Below, piece after piece: positions 51,690 through 61,869 of a stretch of 64,000 nucleotides of DNA. Made by a program: the position numbers and the translations under genes. The stretch's first letter is position 1, and each line of letters starts with the position of its first letter. Below the pieces are notes generated by a model. That model saw only the letters and a program-made list of their open reading frames with translations. It was not told where the DNA came from and did no database searches. The stretch comes from Schistocerca nitens (taxonomy: Eukaryota; Arthropoda; Insecta; Orthoptera; Acrididae), in the NCBI RefSeq assembly GCF_023898315.1, contig NC_064618.1:247975076-248039075 (forward strand), in the 5' to 3' direction.

Positions 51690-51990
51690 ACGTTTCAAGC
51701 CCCCGCCTGTACCGACTGAGCTATCCAAGCAGGAAAGTGCCAAGACGTTTCAAATCAACAGACACTCTGCTGCAGAGTGGAAATCCATTCTGGGAGCAAT
51801 ACCTTAGGCTGTAGCTAAGTCATGTCTCCGAATTATCCTTTCTTTCCAGAAGTTCAAAACATGCAGGAGGACTGCTGCGGGGTTTGGAAGATAGGAGATG
51901 GGGTTACTGGCGGAAGCAAAGCTAGGCTGGCGGGTCGTGAATCGTACTTCGATACGTTATTGGGTACAATACTTTCTCGCGGAAGTTTCA
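51690..51990 (+). mobile_element. tRNA-Lys-like SINE: inverted head joined to a sense body
   Basis: 51690-51733 (CCCCCGCCTGTACCGACTGA then GCTATCCAAGCA) is the reverse complement of a tRNA-like head, while the adjacent body runs sense: CACTCTGCTGCAGAGTGGAA, CTTAGGCTGTAGCTAAGTCA, GGGTTTGGAAGATAGGAGAT. The body matches 28.14-28.35 kb. The head and body have opposite orientation, unlike the 28 kb copy. Confidence 0.65.
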
Positions 51991-52999
51991 GTTACTGTAT
52001 ATCTTAAAGCGAACACTGGTTACGAAATTCAAAATGTAAATGACTTTCAGGACATAGAATTGATGAAGATGTAGTAAAGGTACTTTCTGGACGTCATCGT
52101 GACTCATTGTTTCTATCATTATAGTCTGTCTCTCTCCCTCTCTCTCTCTCTTTCTTTCTTCTTAAACTTGTTTATTTTAGGTACGAAGAGAAAGCTGTAA
52201 CAACACCGAATAGGGTTATATAGCATTTAAAACATTCCGTTCAAAACTTTAGAAAACCGTCTCATTGTGTCTCTCTACCTAGTACTCCGTGTGCCTGTTC
52301 TTCACCTTATAGTAGCAATAGGGATTGTTATTGATTGCCTGTCGTCTTTTGGTCGTAGCTCCAGAACGGTCTTTTTCTGACCTAAGCTTATTTGCAAAAT
52401 TTTGCTCTGTTCGATGTGCCCTGCCCCTCACTGACCTTATTATCAGGTTTATCAGTGTTGTAGGTTTTTTTAAATGGCGTTTTCATTACTGATTTGTCGT
52501 GGAGTAAAAGAAATTAATGCGTCGTTATTATCATTCATGTCGTAGTCAAAAATAACAATACGAAAAAAATTCATGTCGTTTCGTTTTCCAACGCGGCGAG
52601 GGGTGGGACATCTACGGTTCTTCATAAGTACTTCGTGCGTTTCAAAGAAAGATTGCGCAAAAATTATAAAACATACAGATACACATCAGTGGACAGAACA
52701 TCTCTCCAAGCTTTCAACTCACATTACAGGTTCTCACTACGGGCAACGTTCGTGACGCGCCAAACGTCAATACGTGCGTGCAGTTCACTGACACGAGTTG
52801 TCTGGGAAAGCGCGACAGCAGCCCGCTTTGCAAATCTCTTCATTGGGTTGCCTGTGTGCAGGAGGGAACTCACTAGACGCAACAATACAAAGCAGAGGGT
52901 TAACAATGAAACTTAACCTGTAATGTATATCGATACTTGAGAAACAGCGAGAGGCAATCGAGTTTCTAACCGCAGAAAACGTGCCTCCAAGCCTAAGAA
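51991..52999. other. Unannotated region with TC microsatellite
   Basis: A CT/TC-rich repeat spans about 52127-52165. Frames at 52573-52755, 52635-52916 and 52724-52906 overlap on both strands without a domain. No element recognised. Confidence 0.35.
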
Positions 53000-53289
53000 C
53001 TGAAGCTGTGTTCGGTGACCACGTACGTGCGCTGAGGAGTCTGCAACAATCCGACGCCTTGGATTGGAAGTGGTGCAAGCAGAGGTGAGACCGTGGTTCC
53101 GTGAACACGGCCAAACTTTCTAGAGAGACAATGTCAACAAGCGGGTCTGTCGTCGGCAGGAAAATGTTCGTAGCGAGGGTGATGATGTTGGAGAAATCAA
53201 TATGTAGAAATGAAGAATGAAAAGTAGAATGTTAACAAACTCTGTTTTATTTAAAAATTACGGAGACATTACTTTTCAGCAAACCCTCG
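53000..53289 (+). mobile_element. Mariner-like element (family 1), 3' fragment
   Basis: Contains AGTCTGCAACAATCCGACGC, TGGAAGTGGTGCAAGCAGAG and the terminus ACGGAGACATTACTTTTCAG...CCCTCG followed by TA (53290-53291), matching the ends of the copies at 15.1 and 27.3 kb. A segment with the third catalytic D is deleted. The left limit is approximate. Confidence 0.7.
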
Positions 53290-53939
53290 TATTTTCTGTG
53301 ACTCACGGGTGACTCGTAGCGCAGCAGCGTTCACAGTCTCCTCCATTTCTGAGGCTGGCGCGTTGGAGCCAAGTGGGATAGGGGCCGCGACCCGTCGGGA
53401 ACTGAGCCACACCCCTCCTGGGTGTGACGTGAGTCATTCTTAAACGATCTCTGATAATAGGGAAGGAGGGGGTACACTCGCCGACGCTTATCACTCGGCC
53501 CGCACTGCCTACGAAATCGTTCGGCTCACACGGTGCGAGGTAATGGCCGTGTGCTGGGCGGAAGGGTCACCAGCGCCAGAGGCGTGGCGCGAGTGAACGA
53601 CCCCGGGCTCTGGTGTGGGCCGTGGGCGCGGTGCAGCCGCCGCTTCGGTCGGAAGTGTCGTCCGTCGCGGCCACGTGGGCCCGCTCTGTCCGGCATCACA
53701 AGTGACACACACCGCTCCACACGCCTATCCCGCGTCTATCAAGGCTTCAGACCCGTTCGCCGTCTTCAAGTATCTTTACCTCATCTTAGGTCCTCCTGAG
53801 GATTGTTTACCTGTTGATTTGATAATTATCACTTTCTCTGGCACTCGTAGATTTGAAAAACATATGACTCGGTTACTAGAAAGTCATTACTGAAATCGTT
53901 GAGAAAGAAAGCAATTACTGATGCTATTATGCTATTTGG
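53290..53939. other. Unannotated GC-rich block
   Basis: 53300-53780 is GC- and CpG-rich with overlapping frames on both strands and no domain. Possibly unique or regulatory DNA. Confidence 0.35.
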
Positions 53940-54012
53940 CTCTATTCAGCCCTGGTGCTTTGTTCAGTTTGAGCGATTTCAGCTGTTACTCAACACTATT
54001 GACACTAGTATA
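53940..54012 (-). pseudogene. LINE family A short antisense fragment
   Basis: GGTGCTTTGTTCAGTTTGAG and CGATTTCAGCTGTTACTCAA match the antisense LINE at 48.80-48.86 kb (GGAGCTTTGTTTAATTTTAG, CGATTACAACTGTTTCCCAA). It is cut by the Tc1 insertion at TA 54013. Confidence 0.65.
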
Positions 54013-54014
54013 TA

Positions 54015-55199
54015 CGCCGAAGAGCCAAAGAAACTGGCACACCTGCTTAATATCGTGTAGCCACGCGAGCACGCAGAAGTGCCGCAACACGACATGGCAC
54101 GGATTCGACTAATGTCTGAAGTAGTGCTGGAGGCAATTGACACCATGAATCCTGCAGGGCTGTCCATAAATCCGTAACAGTACGAGTGGATCGAGACTTC
54201 TTCTGAACAGCACGTTGCTGCCCTCCACAGGTGTGCTCAATAATGTTCATGTCCGGGGAGTTTGCTGACCACCGGAAATTTAAATTCAGAAGAGTGTTCC
54301 TGGAACCACTATGCAGCAATTCTGGACGTGTGGGGTGTTGTATAATCCTCGTGGCATTGGCCAAGTCCATCGGAATGCACAATGGACATGAATGGATGGA
54401 GATGATCAAAGAGGATGTTCACGTACGTGTCAGAGTCGTATTTAGATGTATCGGGGATCCCATATCACTCAAAGTGGGCACACCCCACACCATTACAGAA
54501 CTTACACCAGCTTGAACAGTCCCCTCCTGAAATGCAGGGTCCATGGATTCATGAGGTTGTCTCCATACCCGTACACGTCCATCCGCTCGATACAACGAGA
54601 CTCGTCCGACCAGGCAATGTGTTTCCAGTCGTCAACAGTCCAGTGTCGGTATTGACGGGCCCAGCCGTGGCGTAAGGCTTTTTGTCGTGCAGTCATCAAG
54701 GGTACTCGAGTGGACCTTCGGCTCCTAAAGGACATATGATGTTTCGTTGAATGGTTCGCACGCTGACACTTCTTGATGGCCCAGCATTGAAATCTGCCCA
54801 ATTTGCGGAAGGGTTGCACTTCGGTCACGTTGAACGATTCTCTCCAGTCGTCGTTCGTCCCGTTCTTGCCTGATCCCTTCCGGCTGCAGCGGTGTCGTAG
54901 ATCTGATGTTTTACCGGATTCTTGATATTCACGGTACACTCGTGAAATGGTCGTACGGAAAATCCACACTTCACCGGAGATGCTGTGTTCCATGACTCGT
55001 GCGCCGACTATAACACCACGTTCAAACTCGATTAAATCTTGATAACCTGCGATTGTAGCAGCAGTAAGCGATCTAACAACTGCGCCAGACACTTGGTGTC
55101 TTATATAAGCGTAACCCATCGTAGCGCCGTATTCTGCCTGCTTACATATCTCTGTATTTGAATTCGCATGCCTGTACCAGTTTCTTCGGCGCTTGAGTG
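54015..55199 (-). mobile_element. Tc1-like element family B, 1185 bp
   Basis: TA at 54013-54014 and 55200-55201. The minus strand from about 55050 reads GYQDLIEFERGVIVGARVME, FRTTISRVYREYQESGKTSD, then VPLMTARQKALRHGWARQYR and HWTVDDWKHIAWSDESR with the first catalytic D. A frameshift follows; downstream FRWSANSPDMNIIEH holds the terminal E, and RAALLRARVATRY-type sequence ends it. The second D is disrupted. The 274-codon frame 54502-55326 reads through the N-terminal half but starts outside the element. Confidence 0.88.
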
Positions 55200-55204
55200 T
55201 ATAT

Positions 55205-56714
55205 GACTCATGTTTCCAGTGCAATACGATACTTGCATACAGATTCACAGTGAAATTCAAGCAGTATGTGGACCAAATGCATTGTCGCGTCCAGCGGTAG
55301 TGAAGTGGTGGCAACAATTTCAGCAAGGCCGCAGAGACGTGGGATCACTGCCAGGCTGCACTGATTGAAGAGATAGAGGAGCTGCCACAAAGAGCAGCGC
55401 GTTTTGTCGCGGGATCGCTTAGCCAGCGCGACGGCGTTACAGACATGCTCAACAAAACATGGCACACGTTACAAGAGAAGCGTTGTGCTTCACAGATAGA
55501 TTTCCTATTGAAATTTTGGGAGAACTCTTTTCAGAAAGAATCGGACATCATATTACTTCCTCCCAGATACATCTCGCGAAATGACCACGATGACAAAATT
55601 CGATAAATTAGAGCCAATATAGAGGCCTACCGACAGTCATTCTTTGTACGCGCCATTCGCGAGTGTAACATGGCAACGGGAATCAGTTAGTGGTACGGAA
55701 AGTATCCTCTGCCACGCACCGCTGGGTGCCTTACGGAGTATGATGTAGGTGCAGATGGTAATGCTGATCGGGAAGGAAGGCCATAAACGTGGACCACAGG
55801 CAGTTCAGGTACTGATTCGCAGCAATCTCAGAGTGATCACTGCAGAAATTGCTCAGGAGACGCGCATCTCAATAGACAGTGCTGATTCCATCGTCAGAGA
55901 TCATCCGCAGAATCGGAAATTGTGCTGATGGCGGATTCCGCGATCACTCTCACCTGCGCACAAACACAAGTTTATGGCGTCCCTGGGCATTGTTGGGCGT
56001 TATCCCGTCGAAGACTATGACTTCCTAAGCTTCATCATTGCTCGCGATGAGACGTAGTTTTATCATTTGACACCTGCAACAAAGAGAGCGTCTATAGAAT
56101 GGAGGCACAGCCTCTCGCCTCTGCAGAAGAAATGCGAAGTTGCGTCGTCAGTAGGGAAGGTCATGCGCTTTGTTTTCTTTTACTGCGAAGGAGTTGTGTA
56201 TACAGATTTTAGTGGCTGCAAAACCATTAATACTGATTTGTACTGTGCAACACTAAACGTCGCTGCGTAAAGGCATAAAGACAGTGTGACGCCGCACACA
56301 CAGGCTTTGCTTCAGCGTTTTCGACTGGTGGTTTCGAAGCACCTGCCATCGATGGGAATTTCGAAGCATCTGTCTTATACACCAGATTTTGCACCATGCG
56401 ATTTCCATATTTGAAAGAACTGCTGGAAGGAGGCGGGGTTTGGGAGGGGGGTGGGGGGGGGGGAGAGAATAATTTCCAAGAATGAGAGTGTTCACACAAA
56501 GTCCTCGAATGGCTTCGTGACCAAGAAGGTGGATTTCTATAGTCGAGGAATTGAACTATTGGTCGATCACTTCGACCGTTCTTAGCAGAAAATTGGTGAT
56601 TATGTTGGAAAATAGTGTCACGTATTTGTGCCACTTTGAAGCGTGCTGCAGCATTCAGTAAAAATTACTTGGCTTGCCATAGTAATGTGCAGCTTACTTT
56701 TTGAAGATCCCTCG
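55205..56714 (+). pseudogene. Mariner-like element (family 2) transposase, split by LINE
   Basis: The first part 55205-55350 reads IQIHSEIQAVCGPNALSRPA then VVKWWQQFQQGRRD, the mariner N-terminal helix-turn-helix region. After a LINE insertion the frame resumes at about 55770: GRP-like start, VLIRSNLRVITAEIAQ, IIARDET (first D), ATKRASIEWRHS, VGKVMRFVFFYCEGVVY, SYTPDFAPCDFHI (third D) and KIGDYV at the C terminus. The right end CCCTCG-TA at 56709-56716 matches a mariner terminus. Stops and shifts are numerous. Confidence 0.82.
55352..55760 (+). pseudogene. LINE family A 3' end inserted in mariner
   Basis: Reads QRAARFVAGS, DGVTDMLNKTWHTLQEKRCA, LLPPRYISRNDHDDKIR, ANIEAYRQSFFVRAIREC and a 3' tail GAGTATGATGTAGGTGCAGA. 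5'-truncated. It divides the mariner coding sequence in two. Target duplication is unclear (candidates GCACTGATT/AATGCTGATC are weak). Confidence 0.85.
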
Positions 56715-57484
56715 TAGATTCGTTGTCCAACGTACAGCCTTTACCAAAATGCAGAAAAGGACCATTTCAAACACGCTGACGCGTGGATTCCGGCACCCAT
56801 TCGGAATAAAGAAATAAAGAAAAAGAGATACAGTATTCGTGGTGGTAGAGTAAACGCGCAAGATCCGCGTCGCCTTGTGGACATTGCGTAGACTGCTGGG
56901 GCTAACGGCTGCCTTAACGGTGCCCGTAAACAACTGACATTTGCGGTATTGTAGTGATGAGGCCACCGACATGAAGAAACGGCGAGAGCCACGCAGTCTA
57001 GCGGACCCTGCCGCCGTTTCGAGTGATGGCTGCCCGCTCCGGCTTGTGAAATCTTCATAACCTACCGCAGCTGTTGCCGCGCGTGACGCATTATTCACGT
57101 GCACAATGAGCCACTTACAACCGAGTCGCTGTTGGCGGGAGCTCAACATGTCTGGCGTCTTCGGCAAGTAGAAGTGGTGTTGTGACTGCATTGACTCTTA
57201 ATTGTGACTACCCAATCTCCTCAACTGAGTGAGGTCACGGGTTTTGAATAAAGGATAAGATCGGTTGAGATGAGACAGTGACATGACTCTGTAATCAGGA
57301 AGCAGTGTGCCCACGTCTCACCTCGGCTGCCCTCATCCATGTACTCCGGCTGTCGAAGATCAGTTATGCTGCATGTTTCACTGTCTTGTCACTGTCTATC
57401 CTAAGCTCAATTAAATTTCGCGAATATATTTTGTAAGAATCTCTAATCTACCACAAAAGGTCGCGATGTTAGATGTACATTGTA
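56715..57484. other. Region without recognised features
   Basis: Moderately GC-rich at 56850-57130. The minus frames 56694-57191 and 56741-57058 overlap in different phases with no domain. Ends with the TA target of the next element. Confidence 0.3.
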
Positions 57485-58142
57485 CCGGGTGATCGAAAAG
57501 CCAGTATAAATTTGAAAACTGAATAAATCACGGAATAATGTAGACAGAGAGGTACAAGTTGACACGCATGCTTGCAATGACATGGGGTTTTATTAGAACC
57601 AAAAAAATACAAACGTTCAAAAAACTTCCGACAGATGGCGCTTCATCTGATCAGAATAGCAATAATTACCATAACAAAATAAGACAAAGCGAAGATGATG
57701 TTCTTTACAGGAAATGCTCAATATGTCCACCATCATTCCTCGACAATAGTTGTAGTCGAGGAATAATGTTGTGAACAGCACTGTAAAGCAGGTCCGGAGT
57801 TATGGCGAGGCATTGGCGTCGGATGTTGTCTTTCAGCATCCCTAGAGATGTCGGTCGATCAGATACACTTGCGACTTCAGGTAACCCCAAAACCAATAAT
57901 CGCACGGACTTAGGTCTGGGGACCTGGCAGGCCAAGCATGACGAAAGTGGCGGTTGAGCACACGATCATCAAAAAACGACGCGCGAAAGAGATTTTTCAC
58001 GCGTCTATCAATACTTAGTTTTTTTTCGTTCTAATAAAACCCCATGTCATTCCAAGCATGTGTGTCAAATTTTACCTCTCTATCTACATTATTCCGTGGT
58101 TTATTAAGTTTTCAAATTTATACTGACTTTTTGATCAACCGG
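57485..58142 (-). mobile_element. Tc1/mariner-type element, 658 bp, long inverted termini, C-terminal transposase remnant
   Basis: TA (57483-57484, 58143-58144) flanks termini CCGGGTGATCGAAAAGCCAG and the complement of CCGGTTGATCAAAAAGTCAG. Similarity of the inverted repeats extends about 120 bases (shared ACATGGGGTTTTATTAGAAC). The minus frame reads PTSLGMLKDNIRRQCLAITP and NIIPRLQLLSRNDGGHIEHF, the transposase C terminus, with RSPDLSPCDYW in a neighbouring phase. Most of the transposase is deleted. Confidence 0.82.
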
Positions 58143-58942
58143 TATATCGGTTATACGAAGTTTTGACTTTTCTGCGTATCCTCTACTTCAATATGTATTG
58201 GAAAAGAACACCGGAATTGGAATGTTAGAAAGTGCTCTGACTGGAATGATTACGACGTCGACGACGAGTGAAATGTTAATGGGTAGATATTCATAATATA
58301 ACAGCGTGGTTATTTTTTTTATCAAATACATTAGAATATGAGCAAATGAAATAGTGAAACTGAACGTGAAACGTTGGTGGGTGTGCATACTGAACACAAC
58401 TTGCATTCCAATTTACGTATTATAGAATGTATCAAATATTTGAATTCAGCATCATTTGGTCTCCGTGTAATTTTGGATTTTTGTGATGAGAGCATCGGAA
58501 AGCTGCCTTACTTTGCATACCTCTATTCATAAATATCACGTGAAATACTTTTCTGCGACAATCCCATACTTGGACGCAAAGTATTGCCTGCATAGAAATG
58601 TGCTGCAAGTGTAATCTCAAAACTGGAGAGCTGTTTAAGAAGCCAGGCATAGTAGAAACAGCGTCAGCCTGTATCTACTTTCTTATGACGTTTGTTGTAA
58701 AGAACTATTCGCAATAAGAGTAGCGTTCTTAAATGTAGCATTAGGAACCAAAACAGCCTCCACTGTCCACAAGATAACTTTACTCTTGAGCAGAAACGAC
58801 CAAATAATGCAGCAATAATAAAACCCCTCCCTTGTGAGTTAAAGGAGCAGTCAGACAAAGAAAGCAGCTTTAAAAAGATATTGAAATTATTTCTACTCGA
58901 CATCTCCTTGTACTCAGTGGATAAATTTCTGAATGGATAACA
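58143..58942. other. AT-rich region without recognised features
   Basis: Short minus frames only (58188-58406, 58432-58650, 58664-58963). No domain seen. Confidence 0.3.
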
Positions 58943-60091
58943 CGCTGAGATGAGAAAAGTCATGGTGTAGCGATATGCATATATCCCGTACCCAAGACAT
59001 AAAAAGGCAGTGTATTGGCGAATTTGTCATTTGCACCCGGGTGATTCATGTGAGAAGTTTTCCGGCGTGATTGTGGCCACACGATGGGCGTTAATAGACT
59101 TTGAACGCAGGGTGGTAGTTGGAGCTGGACGCTTGGGACATTCCATTTCTGAAATCATTAGAGAATTCGATATTGTGATATACTCAGTGTTAAGAGTGTG
59201 CCGAGAATACCAAATTGGGCATTACGTCTCACCACGGCCAAGCAGTGACCGACGGCCTTCACTTAACGGCCGAGAGCAGCGGCGTTTGCGTAGCGTTGTC
59301 AGTGTTGGCAGACAAGCAACACTGTGTGAAATGACCGCAGAAATAAATGTGGGACGTACGACTAACGTATTCGTTAGGATAGCGTGGCGAAATTGGTGAT
59401 AATGGACCATGGCAAAAGACGACTGACGCAAGTGCCATTGCTTGTCAGATCGACATTGCCTGCAGCGCCTCTCATGGGTAACCATATCGGTTGGACCCTA
59501 GACGACTGGTCAGATGGTACACGATTTCAGTTGGTAACAGCTGACGGTAGGCTTGGGCGCACACCCTACGAAGCCATGGGAAGTTGTGAATAAGGCACTG
59601 AGCAAGCTGATGGTGGCTCCATAATGGTGTGGACTGTGTTTACGGCTTGGTTCTACTGGTCCACCTGAACCGATCACTGACTTGCAATAGTTAGTTACGT
59701 TCTGCTACTTGGAGACCATTTGCAGCCAGTCGTGGACTGCATGTTTCCAAACAGCGATGCAATTTTTATGAATGACAATGAGCCATGTCACCTATTGTTC
59801 CCGATTGATTTGAAGAACTTTCTGGACAATTCGGGCAAATAGTTTGGCCACGCAAATTTCCCGACATGAATCCCATCGAACATTTATGAGACATAATCGA
59901 GAAATCATTTCGTGCGCAGAATCTTGCACTATCGCAGTTATGGATGGCTTTAGAGGCAGCATGGCTCAGTATTTCTGCAGGGATTCCAACGACTTCTTGA
60001 GTCCATGCCACGTCGAGTTGCTGCACTAGCCGTGCAAAACTAGGTCCGATGCGATATTAGGAGGTATACCATGATTTTTTTCACCTCAGCG
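58943..60091 (+). mobile_element. Tc1-like element family A, near full length
   Basis: Left terminus CGCTGAGATGAGAAAAGTCA, right terminus the complement of CGCTGAGGTGAAAAAAATCA; TA is kept on the right (60092-60093) and mutated on the left. The plus frame 59010-59399 reads LIDFERRVVVGAGRLGHSIS and VSVGRQATLCEMTAEINVGR, the helix-turn-helix half. Further on MNDNEPCH keeps the second catalytic block and FPDMNPIEHL the terminal E, in a shifted phase after a deletion. Not functional. Confidence 0.88.
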
Positions 60092-60544
60092 TATTTCTGT
60101 GTGGTTAGCATATATTTATTAAATTTTGCTGCAGATTAGGAGTAAAATAAAATTAAAGTTTCGTAAATTACGAACACGTAGCCTATTTTCCCTATGAGAA
60201 TATATCGTATTTGTAAACCTGCAGAAACGTTCCAGATCAAAGCGAGCTGTAGCCGATACGATCCACTGAACATACGAATAAATTAAAACTAACCATCCCT
60301 CCCACCGGTTGAAGAAGGCATCGATAAATCACCGAAGCAAAGCACCTGTTCTCTATCGTTTAGCGTCGGTGGTCCTGACACAGAAACCCTGCCTTCAGTT
60401 CTCGGTTATCACTCAAAATTTGTCTGAAGTTGCGAAGCCCTCAAACAGGCACCACTCAGCCTTTTGAGGACGGACGGGAAGCATCGAAATCCACACACAC
60501 ATGCTCACGGAAAGAACCGTTATTGTTTGATTGCTCGATTGCCA
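60092..60544. other. Region without recognised features
   Basis: No domain or repeat recognised. Confidence 0.3.
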
Positions 60545-60935
60545 GTCACTCACCAGAAGCAGTCACATCCATTAAATATCTGGGAATATGGTAGGGAGTG
60601 ATGTAAAATGGAACAACCACATAAAACTAATTGCCGTTAAGGCAGATGCCAGTCTGAAATTCATTGGAAGAATCCTCAAGAACTATAGTTCACCCACGAA
60701 CGTAGGTTCCAGAACCATTGTTCGACAGGTACTTTCCTATTGCTCTTCATTCTGGGACTCTTACCACCTAGGAGACATGTGGGAAGTAGAGAAGATCCCC
60801 AGAAAAGAAGCGTGTTTCGTCTCAGATTCATTTAGTAAGAACCAACACGCTACAGAGATACTTGTGTAAGTCATGAAACATACGCTACAAGAAAAGCATT
60901 GTGTATCACGCTTGCTGAGTATAGCTGTTGATGTA
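60545..60935 (+). pseudogene. LINE family A post-palm fragment
   Basis: Frame 60588-60869 reads VKWNNHIKLIAVKADASLKF, IGRILKNYSSP and VRQVLSYCSSFWDSYHLGD, corresponding to the LNWxDHIxxIxxKAxxxLxF...LVRPxLEYCSxVWDPYQxG region of the copy at 39.9 kb. The 3' end has LQEKHCVSR. Both ends are truncated. Confidence 0.78.
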
Positions 60936-61665
60936 TGTGTATAGTTGACAAGTAAACAGAATATTCCGGTCCAAAACTAAGTTCTAATCTGTCAAGAGCT
61001 ATGTAGATTGCTGGAAGCATTCCTCGAGTTTGGTTTCTCAGGCGAATAGCAAAGCACTGGTTTGTTCCTTACTGCGGTGTCTCGTCGAGAATGCACAGCG
61101 CTGACCGAATGGGCCACCGCTCCGGAAATAAAAAAACGGAAAACAGCCTGGGCGGAAAGTCCGAGGCAAAAAAAGGAGCAGCAGGAACGTTGTTAAAACT
61201 GATTAGGCCGCTTAATGAATTATTTTTCGCCTCTCGCGGCCATTTGTTACAATCGCGCATTCGGCCGACCGCAGGAGGGCCACATTAAAATACACGACAA
61301 CCGTAAAAAGTTATTTGTGGAGCGGAACGAGCAATTTGGTGGCAGTAAATGCGGGAGGTGGCAGGGATTGTGTGGCGTTAAATAACCGGCCATCAGCCGC
61401 CTCATGATGGTGGTTAGCGTCTGCTTGTTTACGCGCTCCGACAACCGCAGGCTGCGGCAGGTCAGCGTCTAGCCGACTCAGACCGAAGACTTTGCCAGAC
61501 TCTTCTTTACAAGGCGAGAACACACCCAAGTGGTCACCAGTTTTTCACGATTGACCTGCATACGACTGTGGTTTGATAAGTCTGGTAAAAAAGAAAGAAA
61601 AAGTGTTTGTTTCTTAAAAAAACTCACCTTACTTCTCGACCTAGTGTTCTTTGATCCTCCAACTT
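60936..61665. other. Unique-looking region, GC/CpG-rich with ATTA motifs
   Basis: 61060-61500 combines CpG-rich blocks with homeodomain-like AT motifs (CTTAATGAATTATTTTTCGC near 61210, GGCGTTAAATAACCGG near 61373, CACATTAAAATACACG near 61280). Overlapping short frames on both strands have no domain. A candidate regulatory segment by composition only. Confidence 0.35.
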
Positions 61666-61667
61666 TG

Positions 61668-61869
61668 TTCAAAAAAAAAAAAATTGCTCTAACCACTGTG
61701 GGACTTAACATCTGAGGTCGTAAGTCCCCTACACTTAAAACTACTTAAACCTACCTAACCTAAGGACATCACACACATCCATGCTCGAGGCAGGATTCGA
61801 ACCTGCGACCGTAGTAGGCGCAAGGTTCCGGATTGAAGCGCCTAGAACCACTCGGCCACAAGGCCGGCC
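61668..61869 (-). mobile_element. SINE family 1A, antisense
   Basis: Antisense copy: TAACCACTGTGGGACTTAAC, ACCTAAGGACATCACACACA, complement B box GGATTCGAACC, head ACTCGGCCACAAGGCCGGCC. An A run precedes it at 61669-61682. Its head half was later duplicated together with adjoining mariner sequence. Confidence 0.9.
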
